Positions 33,554-42,370 are shown, numbered from the stretch's first letter. The stretch is 64,000 bases of DNA from Gaetbulibacter sp. 4G1 (GCF_002741945.1 NZ_MDVN01000020.1:310001-374000), one strand, 5' to 3'. A program made the numbers and translations. Notes: a model not told the origin generated them from the letters alone.

Positions 33554-34198
33554 TTAATCTTCTACTAATGCTTTATTTCTACTACGTTGAACCCAAATAA
33601 TGATTCCTACAACTATTAATGCCATTGGTGATAATAACATAAATCCGTTATTTTCATAACCAATAGAATATAATCCTGTTTTTTCAATTGGATCACCTAA
33701 TACTGGTATTCCTAATAATGTTCCAGATCCAAGTAACTCTCTAAAGAATCCAACTATAATTAGTATAACAGCATATCCTAAAGCATTTCCAATGCCATCC
33801 AGAAATGACCTCCATGGGCCATTACCTAAAGCAAAAGCTTCAAAACGCCCCATAATTATACAATTGGTAATTATTAATCCAACAAATACTGAAAGTGTTT
33901 TACTTAATTCATAAGCAAATGCTTTTAGTACTAAATCCACAATAATTACAAGTGTTGCGACAACGATAAGTTGAACGATAATTCTAATTTTTGATGGAAT
34001 GATATTTCTCATTAATGAAATAACTACATTTCCTATTCCTAAAACAAATAATACAGATATAGACATTACAATTGACGCTTCTAATTCTGCCGTAATTGCT
34101 AAAGCTGAACAAATACCTAATACTTGAATAGTAATTGGGTTGTTATCTGCTAATGGGTCTAATATTAATTTGCCGTCTTTTTTTGAAAGTAAGCCCAT
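33554..34198 (-). CDS. nqrD: Na+-translocating NADH:quinone reductase subunit D
   Basis: 214-residue membrane subunit paralogous to NqrE. The two conserved half-repeat cysteines are in QVLGICSALAITAELEAS and LIITNCIIMGRFEAFA; with the NqrE cysteines they hold the intramembrane Fe site between subunits. GNGPWRSFLDGIGNALGY is the family's cytoplasmic loop. It lies 3 bases after nqrC. Confidence 0.97.
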   Translation of the reverse strand: MGLLSKKDGKLILDPLADNNPITIQVLGICSALAITAELEASIVMSISVLFVLGIGNVVISLMRNIIPSKIRIIVQLIVVATLVIIVDLVLKAFAYELSKTLSVFVGLIITNCIIMGRFEAFALGNGPWRSFLDGIGNALGYAVILIIVGFFRELLGSGTLLGIPVLGDPIEKTGLYSIGYENNGFMLLSPMALIVVGIIIWVQRSRNKALVED

Positions 34199-34201
34199 AA
34201 A

Positions 34202-34948
34202 TTAATTGTTTTTTAAGTTTTCAAAATAAGATACATAAAGCTTCAAATCACTTCTTATCATGGCAGAAACTCCATCTCCTGTAATGGTAGCTCCAGCAAT
34301 AGCATCTACTTCGTTATCAGTTTTATTTTCGTTTTTTGGATCCGCGTTTCCTTTGGCTACATTAATTCCTTTAAAACTCCCATTGCTCATTAAATGCTCG
34401 CCAATAAAATCATCCATAAAAAAGCGTTGCTTGATATTTGCACCTAATCCTGGTGTCTCGCCTTTATGGTCAAAATATGCGCCTTGCACTACCATACTTT
34501 CATCCATAGCAACATAAGCCCAAATAGCATCCCAAAGGCCTTTTCCTCTAATTGGAGCTATATAAAATGTTTTACCATCCTTTTCTCCTATAAATAAAGG
34601 CAAACGTCTTGCTATACCAGCTTTAGCATTTGCTTGTTCCTTTTTTACATCAATTAAATACGCTTGGTCGTCTTCAGATACTTTCCCGTCTTGAATTACC
34701 AATTGTTTCTTAATATATTGAGAGAATAACTCAGGTGCTTTTTCTGTAGATACAAAATTAGCACTGTTTCCTTCATTTTCATTTACTCCCATAGCATACA
34801 AAATATTTTGCTGCTTTTCAATTTCTTCATTTTTTGTTATCATTGGTTTTGTCCAACCAAATAAACCTGCTAAAATAACGCCAACCACAATTACCATAAT
34901 TATGGCAAATATTATAGTATATGAATTTTTATCTGTTCTATTTTCCAT
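34202..34948 (-). CDS. nqrC: Na+-translocating NADH:quinone reductase subunit C
   Basis: 248-residue subunit with one N-terminal helix (about 11-31) and a periplasmic FMN-binding domain. The flavinylation site is DAIAGATITGDGVSAM with T221 as the expected FMN-carrying threonine; the motif is AGAT rather than the S(T)GAT described in Vibrio. FDHKGETPGLGANI is the conserved loop before it. FMN would be attached by the ApbE encoded downstream. Spacing to nqrB is 2 bases. Confidence 0.97.
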   Translation of the reverse strand: MENRTDKNSYTIIFAIIMVIVVGVILAGLFGWTKPMITKNEEIEKQQNILYAMGVNENEGNSANFVSTEKAPELFSQYIKKQLVIQDGKVSEDDQAYLIDVKKEQANAKAGIARRLPLFIGEKDGKTFYIAPIRGKGLWDAIWAYVAMDESMVVQGAYFDHKGETPGLGANIKQRFFMDDFIGEHLMSNGSFKGINVAKGNADPKNENKTDNEVDAIAGATITGDGVSAMIRSDLKLYVSYFENLKNN

Positions 34949-34950
34949 CG

Positions 34951-36177
34951 TTATGCAACTTTAGCTTTTAAACGTTTCATTCTTTTCTTAACATTGCCCT
35001 GTACTACGTAGTGGTCAATTGTTGGTGCAAACACATTCATTAATAGAATAGCTAGCATTACTCCTTCTGGATATGCTGGATTAAATACACGAATTAGAAT
35101 AGAAATAAATCCTATTAAAAATCCATAAATCCATTTTCCTTTATTTGTTTGCGATGCAGTTACAGGATCAGTAGCCATAAACACGGTACCAAAGGCAAAA
35201 CCTCCTATTAATAAATGATGCCACCATGTTGTGCTCATTAATCCGTAAAATTTACTGCTTTCAGTTATCCAACCATAATCTATAACTTGATTAAATATTA
35301 ATCCCATAACTAAAGCTCCTAATACAGAGGATAACATAATTCTCCAGCTTCCAATTTTTGAAAAGATTAAAAATAATCCTCCTAATAAAATTAGTAATGC
35401 AGACGTTTCTCCAACCGAACCTGGTATGAAACCTAAAAACATATCCATTACTTCATAACCAGCTCCTTTATTTTGAGCTAGACTTCCTAATATAGTTTCA
35501 CCAGAAATAGCATCTAGATTTGCTCCTGCTGCAATTTCGTTTGTTCTTTCAACAGCACCTTCAACCCAAACTTTATCTCCACTCATCCAAGTTGGGTAAG
35601 CAAAGAATAAAAATGCACGAATAGTTAATGCTGGATTAAGAATATTCATTCCTGTACCTCCAAAAACTTCTTTACCTATAACAACACCAAATATTACTGC
35701 CACAGCAAGCATCCAAAGTGGAATATCAACAGGTACAATAAGTGGCACTAACATTCCTGTTACTAAGTAACCTTCTTCTACTTCGTGTCCTTTAATTATG
35801 GCGAAAATAAATTCAATTCCTAAACCAACACCGTAAGACACGATTACTAATGGTAATATTTTCCAGAATCCAATCATAAAGTTGGCCATTGTCCAGAATT
35901 CTGAACTAAAGAAACCGCTAGCTGCTGCTTGAATTTCTCCAACAGCTAAATTATGTTGGTAACCCGCATTAAACATCCCGAAAATTAAACATGGTACCAT
36001 AGCCATAATAACAGTATTCATGGTACGCTTTAAATCATCGGCAACTTTTATATGAGTACCATTATGTGTGGTCTCATTTGGCAAGTATAAAAACGTATGG
36101 ATAGCATTAAATGCTGGTATCCATTTTTTGTGTTTATTCTTTTCTTTAAACTTATGTAAATTTTGTTTTAAACCCAT
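34951..36177 (-). CDS. nqrB: Na+-translocating NADH:quinone reductase subunit B
   Basis: 408-residue polytopic subunit (about ten helices) that carries covalent FMN and riboflavin and forms the Na+ path. Typical segments: MNTVIMAMVPCLIFGMFNAGY, FGGTGMNILNPALTIRAF, and the flavinylation region LDAISGETILG (T228). The site reads SGET where S(T)GAT is the published consensus. The C-terminus has FGTVFMATDPVTAS and NPAYPEGVMLAILLMN. Its start overlaps the nqrA stop by one base. Confidence 0.97.
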   Translation of the reverse strand: MGLKQNLHKFKEKNKHKKWIPAFNAIHTFLYLPNETTHNGTHIKVADDLKRTMNTVIMAMVPCLIFGMFNAGYQHNLAVGEIQAAASGFFSSEFWTMANFMIGFWKILPLVIVSYGVGLGIEFIFAIIKGHEVEEGYLVTGMLVPLIVPVDIPLWMLAVAVIFGVVIGKEVFGGTGMNILNPALTIRAFLFFAYPTWMSGDKVWVEGAVERTNEIAAGANLDAISGETILGSLAQNKGAGYEVMDMFLGFIPGSVGETSALLILLGGLFLIFSKIGSWRIMLSSVLGALVMGLIFNQVIDYGWITESSKFYGLMSTTWWHHLLIGGFAFGTVFMATDPVTASQTNKGKWIYGFLIGFISILIRVFNPAYPEGVMLAILLMNVFAPTIDHYVVQGNVKKRMKRLKAKVA

Positions 36178-37532
36178 TATCCTATCTCTTTAAGCATTAA
36201 GTCTAATCCTGCTCTTATAATTTTTTGGTGTGGTTGTTTAGACACACAAACAAATTCTGTTAATGCAAAATCTTCAGGTGCAACTTCATACATTCCTAAA
36301 GCTTCCATTTCATCCAAATCTTGATACATACAAGCCTTTAAAATTTGCATTGGATATATATCTAAAGGAAAAACTTCTTCGTAAGTTCCAGTAGTTACAA
36401 ATGCACGATGCTCGCCGTTTGTATTTGTATTTAAATCATATTTTTTCTTAGGAGTTAACCAAGAAAATGTTAAAGCTCTAGAAGTAGATACTTTATTGAA
36501 AACAGGTTTATTCCAACCAAACAGCTCGTAGTCATCACCTTCTGGAATTATAGAAATTACATTGCTATAATAATCTAAACTACCATCTGGTTTTACTTGT
36601 TTTCCTGAAAGTACATTCCCTGAAATAATTCTAGCATTAGCATCTTTTGAAATGCCTTTATCATAAATCATGGTTGCAACTTCGCTTCCAATTTTTGTAA
36701 CAAAATACCTTGGTTTTTCTACTGAAGATCCAACTAAGGCTACAACACGTTCTGCGTTAAACTTACCAGTTAATAACAACTCACCTATTATAACTAAGTC
36801 TTGAGCATTAACTGTCCAAACCACTTCGCCTTTATTAATAGGGTCTATTTTATTAATTTGAGTTCCTACATTACCAGATGGATGCGGACCAGAAACTTTA
36901 TGAATAGTAGCTCCAGAAAGATTAGCTAATGGCGAATTAGAGTTTTTTCCAACAGAAACATGAACCTTCCCTTCTGTAAGTTTACTAAGAGCAGTAATTG
37001 CGGCTTGTAATTCAGCTTCTTTACCTTTCAGTATAAAATCTAAATCAGCAGCTAAAGGTGCACTAGCATAAGCAGAAACAAAAATAGATTTTGGTGCTTT
37101 ATCCGGGTTTGCAATAACATCATACGGACGTTGTTTTACAAATGGCCAACAGCCAGAAGCTAATAAATGTGCTTTAACTGTATCTGCGGTTGCAGAATCT
37201 AAATTAAAACTCTCATTATCTTGATAAGTTTGTGCTTTATCTGCCTCAATCTTTATGGCATCAATGCGTCTTTTTGGTCCACGAACTACCTCTATCACTT
37301 TTCCAGATACAGGCGAAGGAAATTTAACAGCTTCATTAGACTTATCAAAAAACAATGTCTCTCCAGCTTTAACTGTAGTACCTTCTTTTGCGATAAGTTT
37401 TGGAATAATGCCGTGAAAATCTTCTGGTCTTATGGTGCAGTAGTTACTAACAATAGCTTGTTCAGCAGTTTTTTCAGCTTCACCAATGAGTTTAATGTCC
37501 AGACCCTTTTTAATACGAATGTCGTTTGACAT
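36177..37532 (-). CDS. nqrA: Na+-translocating NADH:quinone reductase subunit A
   Basis: 451-residue cytoplasmic/peripheral subunit implicated in quinone binding. It starts with the characteristic DIRIKKGLDIKLIGEAE, then the barrel-sandwich segment VKFPSPVSGKVIEVVRGPKRR, and the C-terminal CMYQDLDEMEALGMYEVAPEDFALTEFVC region with conserved cysteines. It is the first gene of nqrABCDEF and has a promoter in the 165-base divergent interval to the T9SS plug gene. Confidence 0.97.
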   Translation of the reverse strand: MSNDIRIKKGLDIKLIGEAEKTAEQAIVSNYCTIRPEDFHGIIPKLIAKEGTTVKAGETLFFDKSNEAVKFPSPVSGKVIEVVRGPKRRIDAIKIEADKAQTYQDNESFNLDSATADTVKAHLLASGCWPFVKQRPYDVIANPDKAPKSIFVSAYASAPLAADLDFILKGKEAELQAAITALSKLTEGKVHVSVGKNSNSPLANLSGATIHKVSGPHPSGNVGTQINKIDPINKGEVVWTVNAQDLVIIGELLLTGKFNAERVVALVGSSVEKPRYFVTKIGSEVATMIYDKGISKDANARIISGNVLSGKQVKPDGSLDYYSNVISIIPEGDDYELFGWNKPVFNKVSTSRALTFSWLTPKKKYDLNTNTNGEHRAFVTTGTYEEVFPLDIYPMQILKACMYQDLDEMEALGMYEVAPEDFALTEFVCVSKQPHQKIIRAGLDLMLKEIG

Positions 37533-37569
37533 ATTTATTTTATTGAAATTAGTTGTCTAAAAATCGGTG

Positions 37570-37577
37570 CAAAAATA
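37570..37577 (-). promoter_or_regulatory. Promoter of the nqr operon (-7 box)
   Basis: On the - strand this reads TATTTTTG, a perfect TAnnTTTG, 37 bases before the nqrA ATG. A TTTG-containing stretch at 37602-37605 could be the -33 element at long spacing. Confidence 0.55.
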
Positions 37578-37670
37578 CGAATTAATACCTAAAAATTCAT
37601 TCAAAAAAAATCATCTTTATTATTTATATTTATTCTAAATAACATTTTTATATTAGGCATAAAATTTGTA

Positions 37671-37678
37671 TATCTTTA
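37671..37678 (+). promoter_or_regulatory. Promoter of the T9SS plug gene (-7 box)
   Basis: TATCTTTA is one base off TAnnTTTG and lies 19 bases before the ATG at 37698, divergent from the nqr promoter. Confidence 0.5.
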
Positions 37679-37697
37679 CAAAAAAACTAGTAGCATA

Positions 37698-38948
37698 ATG
37701 ACGTTTAGGTCTTTGTATTTAATTTGTTTATTATTAATTCCTGTATTAACTTTTTCTCAAGTTACAGAAGTTAATCCGCCTGATTATATCAAAACTATTG
37801 CCTTTAGAGGCGACACCAGAGAGAGCCAATTACCCATTTTAAAACTTGGGGACTATGTGATATTAGAGTTTGATGCATTAAATGGCGATGAAGAAGACTT
37901 TTATTATAAAATTGAACATTTTAATTTTGATTGGACACCGTCTATTTTAGTAAAATCTGAATATATGGATGGTTTTGATAATCAACGTATTCGAAATTAC
38001 GAAAACTCATTAAACACCTACCAAATATACTCTCATTATAAACTTACAATTCCTAATTTACAAACCAAACGTTTAAAGGTGTCTGGCAATTATTTATTAA
38101 GTGTTTTTAATGATGATGACGAGCTAGTTTTCTCAAGAAAATTTATGATTTACGAAGACAAAGCCAATGTAGGCGTAAGTATAAAACGCTCTAGAGATGT
38201 TCAATTTATTGAAGAAAAGCAGCGTGTAGATATTGTTATTTCATCAAACGAAATGCAATTAAATAACCCAAAACAAAATGTAAAAACACTAGTAATACAA
38301 AACAATAATTTAAACACAGCCATTTCTAATTTAAAACCGCAATACACTATAGGTAATAAACTTATTTATAAATATGATACCGAATCTAGTTTTTGGGGTG
38401 GAAATGAATATTTATATTTTGAAAATAAAGATGTTAGAACAGCAAACATTGGAGTGCAACAAGTTGATTTGCAAGATTTATATCATAATTATTTATTCGC
38501 AAATACTGAAAGAGCTGGTAAACCATATACTTACAACCCAGATATTAACGGAAATTACTTAGTAACAAATATTGATGCCGACAATCCAAATATTGAAGCA
38601 GATTATGTTTGGGTACATTTCTCGTTAATTGCAAACGAGGCTTTAAAAGACAAATCTATTTATATATATGGTAATTTTAACAATTACGCCATAGATGAGA
38701 GTACAAAAATGATTTATGATGAATACAATCAAGTATTTACAAACGCTCTATTACTAAAACAAGGCTTTTACAATTACAAATATGTAATTGTAAATAATAG
38801 TGATGATATTGAAGAAGGCGCCATTAGTGGAAATTACTACCAAACCGAAAACAATTATAAAGTTATAGTGTATTACAGAGATTTGGGTGCACGATACGAC
38901 AAAATAATAGGTTTGGGCGAAGGTAGTTCGGTCAATATCTCCAATTAA
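37698..38948 (+). CDS. DUF5103 protein, type IX secretion system plug
   Basis: 416-residue exported protein with signal peptide LYLICLLLIPVLTFS. The family signature is at the N-terminus (PPDYIKTIAFRGDTRESQLP, then FDWTPSILVKSEYMDGFDNQ). In Flavobacterium johnsoniae the homologous Plug protein blocks the periplasmic end of the SprA translocon when PorV-substrate is absent. Its presence fits the T9SS-sorted protein at 52887-57785. The C-terminal 110 residues resemble an immunoglobulin-like carbohydrate-binding-style sandwich (VWVHFSLIANEALKDKSIYI). It is transcribed alone; apaG follows 107 bases later. Confidence 0.85.
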   Translation: MTFRSLYLICLLLIPVLTFSQVTEVNPPDYIKTIAFRGDTRESQLPILKLGDYVILEFDALNGDEEDFYYKIEHFNFDWTPSILVKSEYMDGFDNQRIRNYENSLNTYQIYSHYKLTIPNLQTKRLKVSGNYLLSVFNDDDELVFSRKFMIYEDKANVGVSIKRSRDVQFIEEKQRVDIVISSNEMQLNNPKQNVKTLVIQNNNLNTAISNLKPQYTIGNKLIYKYDTESSFWGGNEYLYFENKDVRTANIGVQQVDLQDLYHNYLFANTERAGKPYTYNPDINGNYLVTNIDADNPNIEADYVWVHFSLIANEALKDKSIYIYGNFNNYAIDESTKMIYDEYNQVFTNALLLKQGFYNYKYVIVNNSDDIEEGAISGNYYQTENNYKVIVYYRDLGARYDKIIGLGEGSSVNISN

Positions 38949-39055
38949 TTGTACCGTTCAACTAATATTTTCAATCATTGATGTTAATTTTTGTTATTCT
39001 CAATGTAATATTCATTATTTTAGCCGACTAAACGCATTGTATATCAACAGTTAAC

Positions 39056-39442
39056 ATGGTTCAACAAGTTACAAGTGGCATAAAAATTTCGGTAGAAACC
39101 AATTTCGAAGGCTCATTTTATAAAAATTATAAAATACAGTTTGCCTTTGGATATACGGTAACTATAGAAAATCAAAGTAAGGACTCGGTGCAGCTTAATG
39201 CGCGTCACTGGGAAATTATGGATGCCTTAAATAATGTTGAAGTTGTAACAGGCGAAGGTGTTATTGGCGAAAAACCTGTTTTAAAACCAGGAGAATCGCA
39301 TACCTATACATCAGGTTGTTTATTAACCTCTCCTTTTGGTGCAATGCAAGGGCATTACAGCATGGTAAACTTTACCACTACTAAAAAGTTTCAAGTTACC
39401 ATTCCTACATTTAAGTTAAGCGCTCCTTTTGCAATAAACTAG
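39056..39442 (+). CDS. apaG: ApaG protein
   Basis: 128-residue fibronectin-III-like protein linked to Co2+/Mg2+ efflux and diadenosine tetraphosphate phenotypes in enterobacteria; biochemical function is uncertain. Family motifs are FAFGYTVTIENQSKDSVQLNARHW, the glycine-rich VTGEGVIGEKPVLKPGESHTY and LTSPFGAMQGHYSM. Length is as usual. It precedes the accessory stretch of small genes. Confidence 0.95.
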   Translation: MVQQVTSGIKISVETNFEGSFYKNYKIQFAFGYTVTIENQSKDSVQLNARHWEIMDALNNVEVVTGEGVIGEKPVLKPGESHTYTSGCLLTSPFGAMQGHYSMVNFTTTKKFQVTIPTFKLSAPFAIN

Positions 39443-39490
39443 TTCGTTATTACGAATCACTCTTTTTTGAGTGATGGAGCATCTCATCTT
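39443..39490. repeat. Hairpin and degenerate GTCATTGCGAG-like repeat after apaG
   Basis: TTCGTTATTACGAATCACTC, a T6 loop, GAGTGAT and GGAGCATCTCATC resemble a decayed copy of the dispersed bacterial repeat GTCATTGCGAGG...CAATCTCATC. A perfect 7-bp stem ATCACTC/GAGTGAT (39456-39475) is present and could help terminate apaG. Confidence 0.4.
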
Positions 39491-39518
39491 AAAATTTTAA
39501 ACAATATTTATATAAAAA

Positions 39519-39589
39519 GTTGGGCTTTAAGCTATATCTATTTCTCGTGACTCGAAAAAATAAGGATGCCACTGCAACCCCTAATGCGA
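39519..39589 (-). repeat. Dispersed intergenic element, copy C
   Basis: Third member of the family also at 15485 and 19031. On the - strand the arms read AGGGGTTGCAGTGGCATCC, a loop with TTATTTTTTCGAGTCACGAG, then ATATAGCTTAAAGCCCAAC. Several substitutions (AGTGG for AGCGG; TAGCTTA for TAGCGGA) show it is the most diverged copy. It lies in the intergenic region between apaG and the 152-residue membrane protein gene. Confidence 0.7.
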
Positions 39590-39699
39590 ACCCTTCGTTT
39601 GGTAACAACTTGTGATTAATTAACGTTAATGAAAATAAAAAATCAACTATATTAGTCTTAGTAATGTATATATAGACAACTATTAATCACACGCAAACA

Positions 39700-40158
39700 A
39701 TGAAAAATTGGAATAAAATCGGAAAAATAAAAAGTTTAGCGATTTTGATTCTTTGTGTTTTATCACTAATGCTTGTTGATTTTAGCAGAAAAACGGAATT
39801 TAGAAATGACTTTTTTATCGGAATTATTATTCTGACTTTTTTATTCTTTGTTTCATTTCTTCCATTAATCACCAAATTTTGGAGTTTACTCGGATTTAAG
39901 TTTGAAAAACCAAATTGGAATGAAAACCCAATTACTTTTAAATTCTCAAAGAGCTTGAACTTTTTTCAATTTATGGCTTTTTGGTTTATAAGCTCAGGGT
40001 TTATTAACACTTTAATTGTTGGAATTTTTAATCAACAATTTGATGGAGAAAGTAGTAATTTATTTTTTGCGGGAATCAGTCTATTAATCGGAATAAAATT
40101 GAGCTTAAAATGGCTGAATAAAAACAGAAAAGAAAAAAATATTACCAACAATGCATAA
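39700..40158 (+). CDS. Small four-helix membrane protein, unknown function
   Basis: 152-residue hydrophobic protein with about four transmembrane segments: KSLAILILCVLSLMLVDF, FFIGIIILTFLFFVSFLPLI, FMAFWFISSGFINTLIVGIF, and LFFAGISLLIGIKLSLKW. No family is recognised. It lies alone between two repeat-rich intergenic regions; its 3' end overlaps an imperfect palindrome that recurs after the next gene, as if each small gene travels with its own palindrome. Confidence 0.6.
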   Translation: MKNWNKIGKIKSLAILILCVLSLMLVDFSRKTEFRNDFFIGIIILTFLFFVSFLPLITKFWSLLGFKFEKPNWNENPITFKFSKSLNFFQFMAFWFISSGFINTLIVGIFNQQFDGESSNLFFAGISLLIGIKLSLKWLNKNRKEKNITNNA

Positions 40159-40220
40159 CAAAAATAGTGCTAATTTAGTTGTTGAAACACGCAACGAAAT
40201 CATGCACAAGGCCGTTAACC
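40144..40220. repeat. Imperfect palindrome, cassette-like, copy 1
   Basis: Head ACCAACAATGCATAAC and tail GCAACGAAATCATGCA...GTTAACC are roughly inverted copies of each other, and both share sequence with the palindrome at 40656-40775 (AACAAT..TATAA head, CAACGA..TCAT.CA tail, TTAACC end). The overall look recalls integron attC sites, although the termini do not fit the RYYYAAC/GTTRRRY consensus exactly. Confidence 0.4.
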
Positions 40221-40236
40221 TTTCTTTTTAAACTCT

Positions 40237-40647
40237 ATGAAAATGATTGAATATTTATACTTAGGATTTCTTATTGTCTCTATGGTACTCATTTATTTTG
40301 CTTCTAAACAATATTACAACACGAAACATTTAATTCATAATGGTATTAAAACGAATGCAAAGGTTATTGACTTGATTAAGATAAGTAGTGATGATGGTTA
40401 CACCTATAAACCTGTCTTTGAATTTACTGATAAAACTGATAGAAAAATAACATTTAAAAGTGATGTTAGCTCTAGTCCTGCACCTTATAAAATAGGTGAA
40501 ACAGTTAAAATCGTTTATTCTAAAAAAACGGATGAAAAAAAAGTTGTTTCTTTTTGGGGATTATATAGATGGACAATAATACTTCTTTGTTTCGCTTCTC
40601 CGCTATTAATAATTGGAGGTGGATATTTTCTTTATTCAAAAACCTAA
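40237..40647 (+). CDS. DUF3592-family membrane protein
   Basis: 136-residue protein with an N-terminal helix (YLGFLIVSMVLIYFASKQYY), an extracytoplasmic beta domain (about 35-105), and a C-terminal helix (IILLCFASPLLIIGGGYFLY). The TNAKVIDLIK and GETVKIVYSKK segments are typical of DUF3592. Function unknown; such proteins are widespread in accessory regions. It is flanked on both sides by the cassette-like palindromes. Confidence 0.75.
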   Translation: MKMIEYLYLGFLIVSMVLIYFASKQYYNTKHLIHNGIKTNAKVIDLIKISSDDGYTYKPVFEFTDKTDRKITFKSDVSSSPAPYKIGETVKIVYSKKTDEKKVVSFWGLYRWTIILLCFASPLLIIGGGYFLYSKT

Positions 40648-40655
40648 TCAACAAA

Positions 40656-40775
40656 GGCTAACAATATGTATAATTCATTGCTGCTGATTTTCCTGTCGGA
40701 AAATCAGCCGTGGCTAAACAATAGGAGTTGCTTTTTACTATCTCAATGATTACAACAACGAGTCATACATTAACC
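40656..40775. repeat. Imperfect palindrome, cassette-like, copy 2, with perfect apical hairpin
   Basis: A 120-base inverted-repeat structure. The outer arms are GGCTAACAATATGTATAATTC against ACAACAACGAGTCATACATT/TTAACC. Inside it, GCTGATTTTCC (40683-40693) pairs perfectly with GGAAAATCAGC (40698-40708) around a TGTC loop. It begins 9 bases after the DUF3592 stop. The remaining sequence to 40924 shows no gene. Confidence 0.55.
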
Positions 40776-40924
40776 TGATATAAAATATCAGAACTCTAAC
40801 ACATGAGTGTTCCATATTTTAACAGAATACTAGAATTTTTTTAAGTTAAAAAAAGACTAATTGTATATATTTTAACTATAGTAGAAATAGAATAAAAATA
40901 GTTTAGTGGTCTAATTCACTTTCT

Positions 40925-41641
40925 ATGAAAATAAAACTACTATTTCTAATTCTGATTTTTTCACTTTCCTATATTACTGGATATACGCAAACAGAATCCA
41001 ATACTAAAAAAAACAAACTTGAATTTTCAACAGGTTACATTGTTGGGGCTTTAAAAAATCTTGAATTTGCACCAATTGCGCGTTACAATTATAATGGTTT
41101 AATCTACAAGTTGAATTATGAACGCATAAGTAAAAATCAAAATTTATTTGAAATACAATTAGACTATTTAAATTCGGAATTAAAAACAGATTTTATTCCA
41201 ACTCTTAATGCAGGCTATTCAAAAACAGGACTAGGCTTTTCGTATTTAAAGCAAATTTATTATAAAAACGCTTTTTCTATACATCTAGGTTTACAAGCAC
41301 AAACCAATGTGTCAGTATATTCAAATAGCAACTATTACGCTGCGGAGCAAGAGTTTGGAATCGCAAGTCGATTTACTTATCAATTAAACAAAAAGCAATA
41401 TTTAACGTCAAAAATAATTATTCCTATAGCCTTATTAAGAGTTACGGAAAGTTCTGGTTTTAGTACCTACTCTTTAAATCGCTACCAAAGTGCCTTATGG
41501 GTGTTAGAGTACGGCTATACATTTTCTAACAATTTTGATTTAAAGTTAAACTATGATTTTAAATATAATAGACTTCAAATTCCAAATATTTTTAGAGAAT
41601 TACAACATCAAATTAACTTAGGTATTAACTATAAATTTTAA
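40925..41641 (+). CDS. Predicted outer-membrane beta-barrel protein, unknown function
   Basis: 238-residue exported protein: signal peptide LLFLILIFSLSYITGYTQ, then alternating aromatic/hydrophobic strands throughout (for example FAPIARYNYNGLIYKLNYER and FDLKLNYDFKYNRLQI) and a C-terminal ...INLGINYKF ending in phenylalanine, typical of outer-membrane barrels. About 8-10 strands are expected. No specific family recognised. It is followed 6 bases later by an M23 peptidase lipoprotein gene, so the two are likely cotranscribed. Confidence 0.65.
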   Translation: MKIKLLFLILIFSLSYITGYTQTESNTKKNKLEFSTGYIVGALKNLEFAPIARYNYNGLIYKLNYERISKNQNLFEIQLDYLNSELKTDFIPTLNAGYSKTGLGFSYLKQIYYKNAFSIHLGLQAQTNVSVYSNSNYYAAEQEFGIASRFTYQLNKKQYLTSKIIIPIALLRVTESSGFSTYSLNRYQSALWVLEYGYTFSNNFDLKLNYDFKYNRLQIPNIFRELQHQINLGINYKF

Positions 41642-41647
41642 TTAATT

Positions 41648-42370
41648 ATGAAACTCAATACATCTATAATTTATATTTTTTATCTCCTATTTATTTTAAT
41701 GATAATTTCTTGTGCAGACTCCTTAATTGGTGATAATGGAAAACAAGATGAAGACATTTATTTAAATTACCAAACCAAAACTGATTTAGAATTACCGTTT
41801 GATGAAGAATGGTATGTATCTGTTGGAGGAAGAACACACCTAGAAGGAGGCCACCACTTTATTACTCGTGGTTCTGGTCAAAGATATGCGTATGATATTG
41901 GCAAAGTAGTAAATGGAAGTTATTTTTCTGGAGATGGCGGTACAAATGAGGATACTTATACTTTTGGAGCACGTTTAAATGCACCTGGCGATGGAAAAAT
42001 AATAGCTCTAGAAAATAATATTGAAGATAATGTTAGACCCGGCACTGTCAATGAGAACATTAATGATAGTAATCTTGCTGGGAACTATATTATGATAGAC
42101 CATTTAAATGGTGAATACTCTTTTATGGCACATTTTAAAAAAGGGTCAATAATAGTTTCTGTTGGCGATACAGTTGTAAAAGGGCAAGAAGTTGGTAAGG
42201 CAGGAAATAGTGGAAATTCTTCTGGTCCACATTTACACTATCATTTGCAAAACACACCAGAATATCTTAACGGAATAGGTCTTCCTGCTCAATTTATAAA
42301 TTATTATGCAGATGATAAGTTTATAGAAAGAGGGGAGCCCGTAAAAAATCAAATAGTAAAGAAAAACTAA
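41648..42370 (+). CDS. M23-family peptidase lipoprotein
   Basis: 240-residue LytM-type protein. The lipoprotein signal (YLLFILMIISCADS) has its acceptor cysteine at about 22. The C-terminal HxH zinc motif SGPHLHYHLQ and the core MIDHLNGEYSFMAHFKKGSI are intact. The usual HxxxD ligand pair reads RYAYD, so the histidine is replaced by arginine while the aspartate remains; H residues in the preceding GGHHF stretch might compensate. It could be a peptidoglycan or glycine-peptide endopeptidase, or a non-catalytic relative. Confidence 0.8.
   Translation: MKLNTSIIYIFYLLFILMIISCADSLIGDNGKQDEDIYLNYQTKTDLELPFDEEWYVSVGGRTHLEGGHHFITRGSGQRYAYDIGKVVNGSYFSGDGGTNEDTYTFGARLNAPGDGKIIALENNIEDNVRPGTVNENINDSNLAGNYIMIDHLNGEYSFMAHFKKGSIIVSVGDTVVKGQEVGKAGNSGNSSGPHLHYHLQNTPEYLNGIGLPAQFINYYADDKFIERGEPVKNQIVKKN

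Noticed and set aside
40656-40775. Formal integron attC site
   Set aside because: The palindrome is attC-like, but the termini do not match RYYYAAC/GTTRRRY and no integrase is in the window; kept only as a repeat and a hypothesis.
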